A DNA stretch of 64,000 nucleotides from Epichloe hybrida (lineage: Eukaryota > Ascomycota > Sordariomycetes > Hypocreales > Clavicipitaceae): contig JAFEKR010000034.1 in NCBI GenBank assembly GCA_019022495.1, positions 248,001 to 312,000 on the forward strand, read 5' to 3'. A program made the position numbers and the translations under genes. A model generated the notes under the pieces. That model saw nothing but the letters and a program-made list of their open reading frames with translations. It ran no database searches and had not been told where the DNA came from. Shown one piece after another: positions 1-11,514 of the stretch. Position 1 is the stretch's first letter. Each line of letters opens with the position of its first letter.

Positions 1-480
1 AAGGGGACGCAGCAGAACAACAGCAGAACCGACGAGATGGAAGGAGAGACGCTTCCAACCAGCATGGAGACGCCGCGAGAGATAGCTGAAGCTTCGCAGA
101 AGCGTCGCGAAATGATTGAACGGGAAAGGCTCGCACGCGAAGCCCGAGAAAAGGAAGAGGAGATTTTATGCGAACAGCGACAAAGACAGATGATGCTCTT
201 TATTGCTTCCACCCGGAAGCCTTCGCATGAAGGACAAGAACGCCACGTTCTTCCATCACATGAGGGGTATTACCAGAAACATGGTTGGTATATATGGGAG
301 GACGAAATAATACTCGATATGATTCGCAAAGTTAAATCGCCAAATATAAAAGTACTTGCGAAGCAGTTTCCCTGGCGGACGGTGGCTGAGGTAGAGCAGA
401 GGGTGATGGACTTGAGAGCCCGGATGAAGCTGAAGTTTGAGACGCAGGGAAGGCAGCCTCCAAAGTGGTGCTATAACTGA
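1..480 (+). CDS. 3' part of a protein with a SANT/Myb-like C-terminal domain (partial)
   Basis: The reading frame is open from the first base of the window to a TGA at 478-480, so the gene probably begins outside. The first ATG inside is at 37 and would give 147 residues. Residues ~15-55 from that Met are highly charged (Arg/Glu/Lys) and likely helical. Residues ~84-132 carry spaced tryptophans (WYIWEDE...FPWRTVAEVEQR) and a basic third helix, the pattern of a Myb/SANT-like DNA-binding or chromatin module. A nuclear role is an inference; I do not recognise the family. It could instead be a small complete gene starting at 37. Confidence 0.55.
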   Translation, partial: KGTQQNNSRTDEMEGETLPTSMETPREIAEASQKRREMIERERLAREAREKEEEILCEQRQRQMMLFIASTRKPSHEGQERHVLPSHEGYYQKHGWYIWEDEIILDMIRKVKSPNIKVLAKQFPWRTVAEVEQRVMDLRARMKLKFETQGRQPPKWCYN

Positions 481-1686
481 TTATGACTTTAAAGAGGAGG
501 AGGTTGCTGGTGATGATAGTAGGTGATGTTGCCTTTGTTTCTGCAAAGTCTATGATGCGATGTACATTACGAAATGGGTTGGTGCGTGCGCTGGCAATTT
601 ATAACAATCTCACTCGAGATGCAAACTTCATTGACCTAAGGTGAGAAGAAAGCTACTTGATGGTTTTGAAACCTCTAGACATCGAGCCGTGCCGACGCCT
701 CTCATGGCCAGCCCGCCTTCCACCCGTTGGACGTTCTCCAGATGGCGGCTGTCGAGACACAGCCTTGGCTGGCTGGTTGGGCCACAGTCATCAGTGATTG
801 AGCTCGTTGTGGCGATGGAACGGCGTGCATTATTGGGTCCGAAGTCAAGTACGGATTCCTCGTCCGAAGCTTGGCGGATGGAGAGGTAATGAACGCAATG
901 CCATGTACGGCCATGTATGATGGTCAAATGGTCAGCGGCGCCGCCAGGATGGCATTTCTTCATGACTTTCTATTTTTCAAGCTAGTTGGCCGCCTCGGTG
1001 CATGACCAAGCCATGACCTGGTGCCGCGTCAGCTCAGCATCGGGATTTGGGACTCAACACCATGGTGGCTGAACTGAGACGAAGCGAGGCGTCCACAAAG
1101 GCTCCTGTCCCCGCCGCCTTCGATCAGCTGCGGCTAGTCTACTCCGTAGTCACTGGTTTTATCGATCCGCGGCTAGCCTCAACTCCAGAAGACGCGTACG
1201 CACACGATCAATCTTACGCCAGTGCAACTTCAGGCGCTGCCAGTTGGCCGGCATCTTGTACAAGCCTAGTGCGTTTTGCTCAAGCCAGAAGAACAGCTAG
1301 TTGCGAGCATTGCGAGCATTGCGACTGCCCATGGGCTCTCTGACCCGGCTGGACGGCCTCGACGCCCGTCACCGCGTCATCATGTCTACTCCGTCATTAA
1401 TGGCGAGCCATGTTGTTTCTTTGCCTGAGCCCGCATCTTGTGAATATATATTATGCTGCTGCACTTTCACCGTTGGTCTTTCAAGCCGACAAGAGGAGAA
1501 CCCCCCCCCCACGCTCCTGGTCCACGACGAACAAAGTATTAAGGACGAAAGAAGAAGACGAAGACGAAGACGATCGCCTTTGGATGATCCTGTTGTCGCT
1601 TCGCAACGCAGCGCCTGATTCCTCTCCGTGTTTGTAAAACGCCCAAGGAATAAGCGCAACGCTGTGATAGACAACTCTTCGTCGCC
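481..1686. other. Intergenic stretch without a supported gene
   Basis: Short open frames on both strands overlap each other and have no family features. Visible structure is a poly-C run near 1501, a GAA/GAC-rich purine tract at about 1545-1575, and a small direct repeat (gcgagcatt) near 1302. The last few hundred bases presumably hold the promoter of the secreted-protein gene that starts at 1687. Confidence 0.5.
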
Positions 1687-2880
1687 ATGATGCGAGGCTC
1701 ATTCGGCACCTCCGTTCTTTGCTTCCTATCACTTGCGTCAAGTGCTCGTGGCATCATACATACAGCCCCGGTTCAGGGCAAACCTTGGCGGGAATTCCGT
1801 GAGCTGTACTCGCATCTGCCAAGCCCCCAGATCATAACAGGTCTCTATGCAAACGACACCGCTTCAGCACAGATTGTCATCCATGACACAAACGGCGTCG
1901 TGTCCTGGACATGGAGCGTGGATGATGTCCAGAGCCAAGCCATGCCCGCCAAACTGCTCGGCTGCATGCAAGCGAAGACGGCCGTGCCCGAAGCAAAGTG
2001 GGCAAATGGGGGCTCCAGTGTCATCGCCGTCTACAACTATGCGGCTCTCGTCATCAACCATCTACCCGGTGATGCTCTCGATAAGAAAATCACATTTGGA
2101 GTGTGCCTCGATGGGGCAGACATGGCCAACACGCACAGTCTCGAGCTTGTACCGGACGGCAAGCTAGCTGTAGCTACCACCTCGGATGACTACCACGCCA
2201 ACATCAAGATCTTCAATGTATCCTCGGGAATCCAACCCGACAGCAATCCTGCCCAGCATCTCAGTCTTCTCCCCGCAGTTCACAGCCTCGTCTGGGACCA
2301 GACGGAGAGGCTCCTCTGGGCAGTGGGCAGCACCAACCCGCCCAATGGAACAGCGCCATCAAAGAGCACGCTCAGAGCATACAAATACTCGCAAGGCTCG
2401 TTCGAGCAACAGCCCGTGCACGATTTCAACATTAGCGACGCGACCATCCTCACGGCGGAATGGAACGGCACCGAGTACAGCAACTGGTGGGATGGGGGAC
2501 ACGACGTCATCGGCATGCCTCGCAGACGAAAGCTTCTCATTTCCACAGACCTAGACCTCCATGTCTTTGACATCCCTTCCAAGACGTTCGAGGCGGGCAG
2601 CATAGTCGTGGAAAAGTACTTGCCCGGGTTCGCGCCCATGGGACATCGCATCGGTGCAGATGGGCTCGCTCTTCCTCGCTCCGACGTCAAGTCGCTCAGC
2701 ATTGACGCAAATGACAATGTGCTCTATGTCCAGGCCACGTGGCAGGATGTGGTGTCGAATCAGACGAATCTTGTTGGGAACGGCGAATTGAAACCCGCTT
2801 TGGTACATTCGCGGCCGGTGTATCGGTCTCGTTGGTTCATCGACACTGTGGGCTGGCCGAAGGCGAGCATTCCTTCTTGA
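1687..2880 (+). CDS. Secreted beta-propeller-like protein of unknown function
   Basis: A single-exon gene of 397 residues. It starts MMRGSF and has a classical secretion signal (hydrophobic residues ~8-20, cleavage likely after Ala-Arg-Gly), so the product should enter the secretory pathway. Several Asn-X-Ser/Thr sequons (NDT, NVS, NGT, NIS, NQT) support extracellular exposure. Repeated short strand blocks with turns such as VPDGKLAVAT and TERLLWAVG, plus a closing strand block near the end, suggest a WD40-like propeller. It resembles the fungal secreted DUF6528-type proteins, but I cannot confirm that without a profile search. No catalytic motif is evident. ATG at 1690 is an alternative start that leaves the signal intact. 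Confidence 0.8.
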   Translation: MMRGSFGTSVLCFLSLASSARGIIHTAPVQGKPWREFRELYSHLPSPQIITGLYANDTASAQIVIHDTNGVVSWTWSVDDVQSQAMPAKLLGCMQAKTAVPEAKWANGGSSVIAVYNYAALVINHLPGDALDKKITFGVCLDGADMANTHSLELVPDGKLAVATTSDDYHANIKIFNVSSGIQPDSNPAQHLSLLPAVHSLVWDQTERLLWAVGSTNPPNGTAPSKSTLRAYKYSQGSFEQQPVHDFNISDATILTAEWNGTEYSNWWDGGHDVIGMPRRRKLLISTDLDLHVFDIPSKTFEAGSIVVEKYLPGFAPMGHRIGADGLALPRSDVKSLSIDANDNVLYVQATWQDVVSNQTNLVGNGELKPALVHSRPVYRSRWFIDTVGWPKASIPS

Positions 2881-4175
2881 CTCTGTCGAGCAAACTGAGG
2901 AGAGCAATGTGCAGAGCAACCTGTCGGGATCTGTCGGGATCGGACGAGGTCCTCAAGTGCGACAACTGCGTCGTCGTTGTCCGATGGTGACAAAAGCGCA
3001 GGCAGCATGGCGCCGCGCATAAGCAGAGTATTGTACATTAGATAGTGCGTATGCGGAGTGCGTGTCGAGACGAGGCGCAAAAACATGTGCTATAAATTAT
3101 AATATAAATCAACTCATCTAGAACTGATTTCGCAACAAGGTGGCTCGTGAGTCGTCTCGTGAGTCGTCTCGTCGTGTCCACCCCAGCGCGGCGCCACACC
3201 GCACACCGCTTTTAACCGGCTGTGCCCCTGGAACCAAGTTGAGCGCCAAGTCTGTGTAACAGAGTACATGATAGAGTACTAGAGGGAGGGATGTGACCAC
3301 TCTCTGGGGACCCCGCCGTCATTTCGTTTCATGGACAGTGTGGGATGAGGGAGGGATGAAGTGAAATGAAGGAAATGAAGAGGGAGCAGAGGAAATTGAA
3401 ATTCATGTTGAAATTGACTTGGACTGCCCATTCGGAGTCGGTGGGTGTCCACACCACGGCCGCGGCAGCCCACTAATTCTTCAACCAACCCACCCATCGT
3501 ACCATCATAACGCCCCCTGGCTCGAGTTCTGACCAGCTAATGCAGCTCTGCAGCTCTGCAGCTCTCCTGCCGCTTCGCCGCTTCGCCGCAGCTCCCTCTC
3601 CGTCTCCGTCTCTCTCGCAACAGCAACACGGCGCCTCCTCATCCAGCGAATACCGCATCTCTAGCCTCGCCAGCTCGGGTGCCTTCTGTCTCTATTCTGC
3701 GTCCTTACCCTACTGTGCAGTTCCAGGTCCTCTTTGCAGAGACGTCGTTTGCTCCCACACCGTCCTCATTCTTGAGCTACGTCCGTTTCCAAGTACCCCG
3801 TCGTGGTTCTGTCAATCTGGCCAGGAGAGAGAGCTTGCCTTGCCTTGCCTTGCCTGCCTCTTCTCTGCCCGCACCAACCACAAGAATACAACAACAACCC
3901 GGTCCCTCCCTGCAAGGAACCTGCAAGGCACCGAGCTCAGCGGCCAATTTGTGTTACTTTGCAGCGTCGGACTTGAAACAAGGTGAGAACCGTCATGCTC
4001 TCTGCGCGTTGCAACAGCTGGTCGACGTAATCAGTTCAATGTTGGCAAGTCGGCTGTTGGGAAGCGTCCGCCTGCCATTTATTCCAGTCCATTGGTTGCT
4101 GATTCGTTGGTTTCTGCCCCGAAGCTTTCGGCCTTGATTTGTACAACAGTCATTCTACTTAGTTGAGCCTTCATA
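2881..4175. other. Intergenic stretch with the probable 5' leader of the coiled-coil gene
   Basis: I support no coding region here. The segment 3540-3980 is CT-rich (many ctgcagctct and cgtctctctc runs), as is common in fungal promoters and leaders. Repeats are limited to cgtgagtcgtct twice at ~3145-3175 and a ccttg run at ~3837-3862. Confidence 0.5.
3983..4149 (+). other. Probable 5' UTR intron of the coiled-coil gene
   Basis: A consensus donor (GTGAGA, after AAACAAG) sits at 3983 and an acceptor (ttgtacaacag) ends at 4149. A second possible acceptor (cttag) ends at 4162. Both lie just upstream of the ATG at 4176. Transcript data would decide which is used. Confidence 0.45.
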
Positions 4176-7100
4176 ATGGCGGACAAGGAGAACATCGACG
4201 TTTCACAGAGCTCCGACATGGCCCCCTCCTCCAAGGAGTCAACCCCGGTGTCTCCCGTGACGCCTTCGAAGAACAGCGCTGCATCGGCCTCGCCGGCCGC
4301 TCATCGCGCCAGCGCAGCCACGAATACGGCTACTGCTCGACGAACAGGCACGACTGGAACGAATGCATCATCACGAACCTCCACCGGCGCTGTTGCCGGA
4401 ACCCGTGCTACGGGAGGTCTAAGCAAGCCTCCTACCCGTCCGCCGACGTCGACCACAACCACGACCAAACGCCCAACAACTGCCACTTCCACGACATCGA
4501 CTCACCGTAGCCGGCCTAGCGTGAGCGCCAGTGAGGACGAACGCAAGCCCACTTTGACCACCACCGCTGCTAGGAGAACGAGCACTCTCATGTCCAGCCC
4601 AGGCAGGACGGCCGAGAATAGAACAACTGCAGGGAATGCGGGCACTGCCGGTGCTCTCCGCAAGCCCGCGGCGGCCACGAGCGGCACCACTGGCGCCAGA
4701 ACTTCAACTCCGGCCTCAAGGACATCTACGACTGGCACGACGCCCTCTGCCAGGTCTGCCACTACGGCTACCCGTACCTCTGCAGCTTCCACCACTTCTT
4801 CTTCTTCTTCGAAGCGCCTTTCAACCACTGGACTGGCCAGTCGACCTGCCACTGCCAGATCCGACGCCTCCACCGGCTCCAAGGAAATTGAGGAGCTCAA
4901 GGCAAAGCTCGCTGACGGAGACTCGCAAATTGAGACACTCAAGGCTCAGATCGAGGTTTCTGAAGCTACTGTTGCCAAGCTTCGCGATCAGCTCGCCAGT
5001 GCTCCGGCAGCGGCAGTCACGGACGCTGAAGTTCAGTCCGCGCAAGCCAGCAGCGCTGACGAAGCCATCGCCAACTTAAAGGCCGAGCACGAGTCTGCTC
5101 TTGCGAATCTGGAGAGCCGGCTCTCCGAGGTCAGTGGCAAACTTCAATCTGCCGAGGCTGAGCTTGACCAGCGCAGAAACAATCTTGCTTCTGCCGAAGA
5201 CTCCAGGGCTTCAACCCAGTCAGAAATCGAGGCGTTGCGAAAATCCCTTGAAACCGTTAAGCTTGAGAGTGAGGAGAAGGCCAAGGCCGACGAGGCTGCT
5301 CTGCAGGCGGCCTTGGATGAGCACAAGTCTGCGATTGCGGAACTCGAGGCCAAGCACCAGGCCGAGCTTGGCAAGGGCCAGTCAGACACATCATCTCACG
5401 AAACGGCCATGGGCGAGCTAAAGACCAGTCACTCGTCGATGGTTGCTGAATTGCAAAGCAAAATTGACGAGCTTACTGCATCTCAGGCCACTCTGGAATC
5501 CGCCAACAGCGACAAGGCACGGTCCGATCAGCAGGCATACAACACCAAGATTGCTGCTCTGGAGAGCGAAATTGCCGAACTCAAGGCCTCGAATGATGTC
5601 TCCGGAAAGTCTGCAGAGAGCGCCGGCACCCAGCTAGCCGAGCTCCAGGCCAGTTTGGCCGCGAGGGAGAAAGAGCTTGCTGCGGCCAAGGAAGACATGG
5701 CATCCCTGCGAACCAAGGTCACGGAATCCCAGACGGCCCTGGCAGACAAGGACGAGGAGATTTCCAAGCTCAAGACTATGCACGATGAGCGCATGAAGAA
5801 CCTCTCCCAGGACTACGAGAACGAGATTGAGAGCCTTCGTGGTGATGCCTTCTTCAAGCGCAAATTTGAGGAGCTTGAAGGGCAGCATAACGAGCTCAAA
5901 ATGTCGTCCGAGGAGGCGTCCAAAGCACATGCCGAGGCTCTTGCCGCCGCCAAGGCTGAGCATGCCGCTTCTGTCGAGGCCCTCAAATCCTTGGAAGCAG
6001 AGCACCAGAAGAAACTCGATGCTCTCCAGGCTAGCCATGCCGAGGAGCTTGAGGCTGCCAAGACGGGTGCTTCCGCCGACAAGGATGCACACCAGGACTT
6101 GCTTGACTCCATCAAAGCCCAGCATGCTGAAGAGCTCGCCGCGCTGAAGAGAGAAAGCGACAACTCTCTTTCCAAAGAATTGGAGGCTCTCAAGGCATCT
6201 CACGCTGGTGTGATTGAAGCTTTGAAGACGGAACACGCCGAGGAACGCAGCAAGACCCAGGCTACCCATGATGAAGCTCTCTCCGCAGCCAAGAGTGCAG
6301 GAAGCGACGCTCATGCCACCGAGATTGCCAATATTCGCGAGGAGCTCGAAGTGGCCCGGGAGCAACTTCAACAAGCGCTGGCTGACAGTGAAGTCGCCGT
6401 CGAAACTACCAAGAATGATCTTGAGGGCAAGCATATTGGGGAGATGGAGAAGCTCATCGCCATGAACACTGATGCCATGGAAAAGATGAAGGCAGATGGC
6501 ATTCAGGCACGCAAAGATCTAGAGGAGCTTACTGCTGCGCACTCCAAGTCGATTGAAGACACCATTGCCGACTACAAGGAGACGTCGTCCTCGTTGGAGG
6601 ACAGACTTACCGAGCAGAGAGCCGTGAACTCTGATCTGAAAGCTGCTCTCGAGGCTGCCCAGGAGACTCTCAAGAAGGCTCAGGATGAGGTCGAAGAGAT
6701 GGGTCAGCAACTTGCCCAAGAGAAGATGGATCGCATGACTGCGCTGGCCGATTTGGATGCCGCCAAGAGCGCGAAACCCGACACATCAGAGGTGGATGCG
6801 CTCCGAAAGGAGCTCGCCACCTTGCAGCAGACACACGAGGTTGCCCAATCTGCCGTCGAACTCTCCCTCAAGGCTAAGGAGGACGAGCTGGAGTCGCACA
6901 AGGCCCAGCTTGCGGGAGCGCAGGACACTCTTGCTGCCATGAAGAGCGACCTTGAGCTGGCTCAAAAAGAACTGGAGGCTCACAAGTCTGAGTCTGATGC
7001 CAAGCACAAGACGGCCCAGGCCGATTACAAGGACCTTAATGACAGTATGACGAGTTTGGTCGAGGAAGCCAACACCAAGGCCAAGGAGCTCGAGTCCAAG

Positions 7101-7694
7101 CTTGACAAGTCGGCGCAACTGGCAGAGGATAATGGTAAGAAGGTCCAAGAGCTGGAAGCGCAACTCAAGGTTAAGGAAGCCGAGCTTGCAGAAGCAAAGG
7201 TACGGTGAAGATGACGCTAACCCCTCTCAGCCCCCGAGTCATGATGCTAACCGCATCATTGATTAGGCAAATGCTGGCAAGGACAAGGGTCTTTCGAGCA
7301 GCAGATTCGCCGGCAGTGACGACGCGGCGGCGGATGGCGATGTGGCTGAAGGTGAGAATGACAGCAAGAACGACAACGATGAAGATGAGGAGGATCATTC
7401 TTCAGCAGCATTGGCCTCGGTGCGCGAGTCCCTTTGTTGATGTGACCGTATTTTCTTTGACGGGTTTCCTCTTGAGTGGACGTTTACGTGAGACACCAAT
7501 GCTAACTTGTTCTCCCCCTTTTCTAGCTGACCAAAGCGCGAGTCACGGCGAAGCAGATCGATGCCCTCGATAGAGAAATGAGGGATCGCAACTTGCAGTG
7601 AGTTGAGAACTGTGCACAGAGGTAAATCCGCAAGACGGGTTCATGTCTGATTAACGTGGTGGCCAGGATACTCAACTCCATCACCAATGCCTGA
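4176..7694 (+). CDS. Long coiled-coil (M-protein-repeat type) protein with Ser/Thr-rich basic N-terminus
   Basis: Four exons: 4176-7199, 7267-7419, 7527-7597 and 7667-7694, giving about 1,091 residues. The sum is a multiple of three and ends at TGA 7692-7694. Residues ~1-225 are low-complexity Ser/Thr/Ala/Arg, likely disordered and rich in potential phosphosites. Residues ~230-1005 are almost continuous heptad-type coiled coil rich in Glu/Lys/Ala/Leu. A short acidic stretch and a final helix follow (ending ILNSITNA). Fungal homologues are usually labelled M protein repeat protein; a cytoskeletal or spindle-pole role is only a guess. The second intron uses an unusual donor, GTGCGC. Ignoring it gives a stop seven codons later, so an early-terminating form is the alternative. 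A first-intron read-through also stops almost at once. Confidence 0.85.
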
Positions 7695-8545
7695 ACAATA
7701 AGAGGAGGAGATGTTTCACTTCAGGACCGAGGACTGATCTGAGAAGATGACTTGAAGCGGAGGAAAGCTGGAAGCTTTAATACCCCCTTTCCCTTTTGTG
7801 TCTTTGATTTGATTTATTTTGGCCCTGGACAATTTCGAAACTACTGAATCCTGGTCCCAAGAGACAGCACGATGGATGCGTGTACGAAGCGCGGTTTATC
7901 GTGATTGAGTATTAAGTAGAGAAGGAACAACGATACCCGCCCGTCTCAGTACCTGGACTGCAGCTGTGGCGCGTGCATTGCCCTGCAGAAGTTATTAAGC
8001 TTATTCCGTGTTAGATGCGTGGTAAAATCGGAGCCCTGTTTTGATCTGCGTGTGTGCGTGTGCGTGTGTGCGCGTGTGCGCGTGATGCAACGGAGGGAGG
8101 GGTGCATGGCCCCAAAAATGACGGCAAAAGGGGGTGCATCAGCGTCATGGACACTGTCTGGGGCACTGTACGGAGTGCCGGACTCCGCGGGCTTTCCAGT
8201 CCATGGCAGGCAGGCCACTAGGCAACCAGCCGGGTTGCTGCATAATAATAGATGACGTTCTCGGTCGGCGTCTTTGTTCCCGATCGACTCATCCCCGGGA
8301 TTCCCGGGCAGCTCGTGTTCTTCCTTCATCTTCCTTGCTCCCTGGGATGCCAATCTTTCAATCCTCATCTCTCTTCTCTCATCCCTTTCGTTGAATGTTC
8401 AGATTCATTTTGATCTGTCTGCACTCTGCAATCACTTTATCCGAAAGCCATGCGTCCAGAGTAGAGACTCTCCTTTCTGTTGCGAATCCTCGAACTTGGC
8501 CCCGAACATAGCTGGCCATCCCTTTCGGTTTCCATCCAAGCGATA
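7695..8545. other. Intergenic stretch with a TG/CG microsatellite
   Basis: It holds the 3' region of the coiled-coil gene and the promoter and leader of the membrane-protein gene. The only clear structure is an imperfect gtgtgcg microsatellite at about 8048-8085. No gene is supported. Confidence 0.5.
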
Positions 8546-9970
8546 ATGCCCGAAGTTCGAAAGGACAGACGCTCCGTCGACGGCCGTCCGAAGCCGCTGG
8601 ACGAGGTCCCATCATCAGATGGCAATCGTTACAACATGGACGGCGGCAAATTCGACTCTCCATATGCCGATGCTTCCGCCTCATCATCTCAACCACAGAC
8701 AAGCCACAGTCCCATTTCGCGACCATCCAAAACGTCAGCTGCTTCTCCCGGCAGCGCTCCCAATTCACCAACGGCACCAGCGGTGCCTTCGTCACCGACC
8801 AACAATCATGACCATTCCCGGAAAAGCCTCTCGTATGCCCTGCGTCCGGTTGCCCCTGCATACTACGACTCCCGCGCTGCTACACAGTCCGAGTACAGAC
8901 GACGCGGTCGAACGCTACAGGAATACTACGATGCTAATCCGCATTTGCTGCCGCAATTGCCATTCACATGGCACCATGGAAGGCGCCGCTGGCGCCTCTT
9001 TTTGTTTGCGTTCCTCGTCTTCGTCGATGCGTCTGTTGTTCCTATAGCTCTGTACTATGGGTTGCATTACGCGGGTAAAGTAGAAGGATGGATCATATTT
9101 GCCATTGTGACGACCATTTGGGGTGGGCCCACGTATCTGGAATTTGCCCTACGTACTTTCCGACTGATCAAAAAGGAGCGATTCTATCGACCACTGGGAA
9201 CGGACTCGAGATGGTGTTTTGACATGCTTACATACACGAGCGTCTTCACCATCACGGCAGTGACGGCTTTGTTTATCGTGGGTAGCGCGCCACATATCGT
9301 TTGGCTGAGAGTGCTTTGCATGCCTGCGCCGGCGATTTTGTACTGCTTGGGTGGCGTGACGGCCATCATGATGCTATATACAGTCATGGGATGGAAGGCA
9401 CCGTTCAGGATAAGTTCGACGGCCAAGGGGGAACCAGTATGTGTGAAGAGCTTTGCTTCCCCCCATCTCTCCTTCTCTGTTGCGCCCTGAATCGGGGGTA
9501 AAGATTTGTCGCGGGCCAGACACGTATGGCTGACGTGTTTATAGGTCCTCCCGGCAGCGTATTACTTCATTGAAGATGTCGTTGCCGTCAATGCCAAAGC
9601 CGGCCGTCCCTATCGCGAAGCCCTTGCCGCTCGATACAAGGCGTCGCCGCGGTTCCGACGCATGCTGTACACACAGTCCATTTTTTGGTCGGTCCCGTCA
9701 CTCGTGCTAGCTGCGGCGTTGACGGTGGTGGCTGTTCACCCGGACGTTCCCGCCACGGGCGCATACGGCGTCTGCTGGGCTGTTCCCTTCTTGTGGTGGG
9801 GAATCTGGGCAGTCATCACCGTGTGGTGGTGTAGGAAGGATATGTTGAGGGAGAGGCTAGAATGGGAAGCGGGTAATGGGACGGTAGATAAGCAAGGACT
9901 GCCGAGGCTGAAGACGGATGCCGAGGGCGAGGGTAGTCTAGTTGTTGAGCGGGCTACAGAGCAAGCTTAG
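8546..9970 (+). CDS. Six-helix integral membrane protein of unknown function
   Basis: Two exons (8546-9436 and 9545-9970; GTATGT donor, ctgacg branch, tttatag acceptor) encode 438 residues. The first ~150 residues are polar, Ser/Pro-rich and probably cytosolic. Six hydrophobic helices follow at roughly 151-175, 178-198, 229-250, 252-280, 340-362 and 369-390. The conserved-looking segment YFIEDVVAVNAKAGRPYREA lies between helices 4 and 5. The tail is acidic and soluble. No transporter signature is recognisable. An in-frame ATG at 8480 would add 22 residues. The ATG at 8546 was chosen because the protein then starts MPEVRKDRR, a plain cytosolic N-terminus. It resembles conserved fungal hypothetical membrane proteins; the function is unknown. 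Confidence 0.85.
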
Positions 9971-10973
9971 CGGTTATGAAGTCACGGCGATTGATACCAC
10001 GATAGATATTCTTGGCAATACAGATGCACCATTTGTCTCTTGTGATGTTTTCTTGAGCAGCACGTGTATGTTGTGTATGTATCGTGTCGAGCCAGAGGAA
10101 AAAAACTGGTGCAAGATCTTGGCAAGATCAGTCGAGTACTTCAATCAATGTGGGATTCTGCGATGCTTGCAGCAGCAATGCAATCACTGTGGAATTTGTA
10201 GAGTCACAGAGGCGCTGAATTGAGGGAATCTGACGATATCTTGGGTGATGAGTGCTGTGAAGGTTCTGAGATCACGAGGCTACTTGTCTCACAGTAATTT
10301 ATTAGCCCTTGGGGTCTGGGGCATGGGATCGGGACCGGCTATTATCCCAAAAAACAACATGAATAAAATGGTAGTCATTTTTGGCTTGAGCACGTGGGGT
10401 CACCGGTGCAGCATGAGACATTGCTCAATAGCCGCGGGAGGAATACGGATTAGATTAGCCGTTGGGATTGTTCTGCTGTGGCGGACAAGATCAGGGGGGG
10501 GGTTTATATTAAAGTGTTGATTTGTGGAGAAGAATGGATGCCGTTAATTTGTTGGGCTGAGGTTTGCGGAGCTTGGAAAGTGCAACGCTGGGGGCTTGAC
10601 AGGTTTGCAAATCTGCCATCATCTCTGGACGCACTACTGGTTCAACAAGTTCAATGCGGACGAGTCGAGACAAGACCCCCCCTTCCGTCCCCTTTGCATT
10701 GTGATTGCGGGAAATATGGAAAAAAAAACGTCAAAAAAAAATAAACAATAGGAGAATTCGACCCCATAGAGTAAAGGACCCAGTCACAGCAGATGCTGCG
10801 CGTGGGGTGCACGACGCTTCTCAGAGAAGCACCGCTTGCGCCTCATTCGCTCTTACACGCACTAAAAAAAATAAAAGTCAAAGAGAGAGAAAAAGAGAGA
10901 GGGAAGGGGAGAGAGAAAGGGGAGTCAGTCAGTACGACCTGGTGTGGTGTGGTTTTATGAGTGAAGTTGCCAA

Positions 10974-10979
10974 CACGTG
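10974..10979. promoter_or_regulatory. CACGTG E-box upstream of the phosphate transporter
   Basis: The palindrome CACGTG lies about 540 bases before the transporter ATG, with further copies at 10391-10396 and 10061-10066. In Neurospora and yeast the phosphate regulators NUC-1/Pho4 bind this core upstream of phosphate-starvation genes. Its position before a PHO89/pho-4 family gene makes phosphate control plausible. This is inference, since the same hexamer also occurs elsewhere in the window. Confidence 0.4.
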
Positions 10980-11420
10980 GTTGCCATAGGGGCTGTGATT
11001 GGCCGGATTGCCGCCGCCGCCGCCCCCACCCCCGAGACTAAGTGGACCCGCCAATGCCCTCGTCTAACTAAAGCCTTTTTTCAGCCTCGTTTAAGTTGTT
11101 CACAAATCTCGACAACCATGAGTGGACAGACGCAGTGGATGTGTTGCCTTTTTCCCATTTTCGAGGCGCTGGGCCCATGTTGGTCCAGGCAGGCAGATTC
11201 CTTGGCTGTCCGGATCAGTCGACCGAAGCTGCTGTCGCGGACCGCGCGCTGGCCAATCAAGCTGAGAACGTGGCATGCTCAACCCGGAACCGGCAACTCG
11301 CGAGAGATGCTGTTGCAACAACCCCCGTCCCTACCGACGAGTACCTAGTCTATACATATACATATATCCACGCGCTGCGAGCCTGTCCGGGGAGGCGTCG
11401 GGTTCCCTCTCTCTCTCGAC

Positions 11421-11475
11421 GTGAGCAGCTTTCTTCTCTCTCATCCTCCCGTCACACATAAACCCTCGTTTGCAG
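11421..11475 (+). other. Probable 5' UTR intron of the phosphate transporter gene
   Basis: A GTGAGC donor after ctctctcgac and a pyrimidine-rich tract ending in tttgcag bracket 55 bases just before the start codon at 11515. No coding frame needs this intron, so it would lie in the leader. Confidence 0.5.
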
Positions 11476-11514
11476 TTGTCGACGCGGAACGACAGCGACC
11501 ACCTGCTGGCCAAG

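Larger units (their letters stand above)
9971..11514. other. Intergenic region, promoter of the phosphate transporter
   Basis: There is no supported coding sequence. It contains three CACGTG hexamers (10061, 10391, 10974), a purine-rich GAGA tract (~10875-10925), a GCC-repeat run (~11010-11028) and a CT-rich leader (~11405-11450) before the transporter gene. Confidence 0.55.

Noticed and set aside
5634..6434. 266-codon minus-strand open frame
   Set aside because: It lies wholly opposite the coiled-coil gene. It arises from its GC-rich repetitive codons and has no start context or domain.
4176..7199. Bacterial-style M protein, toxin or adhesin
   Set aside because: The similarity is only generic coiled-coil periodicity. 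The gene has fungal introns and no signal peptide.
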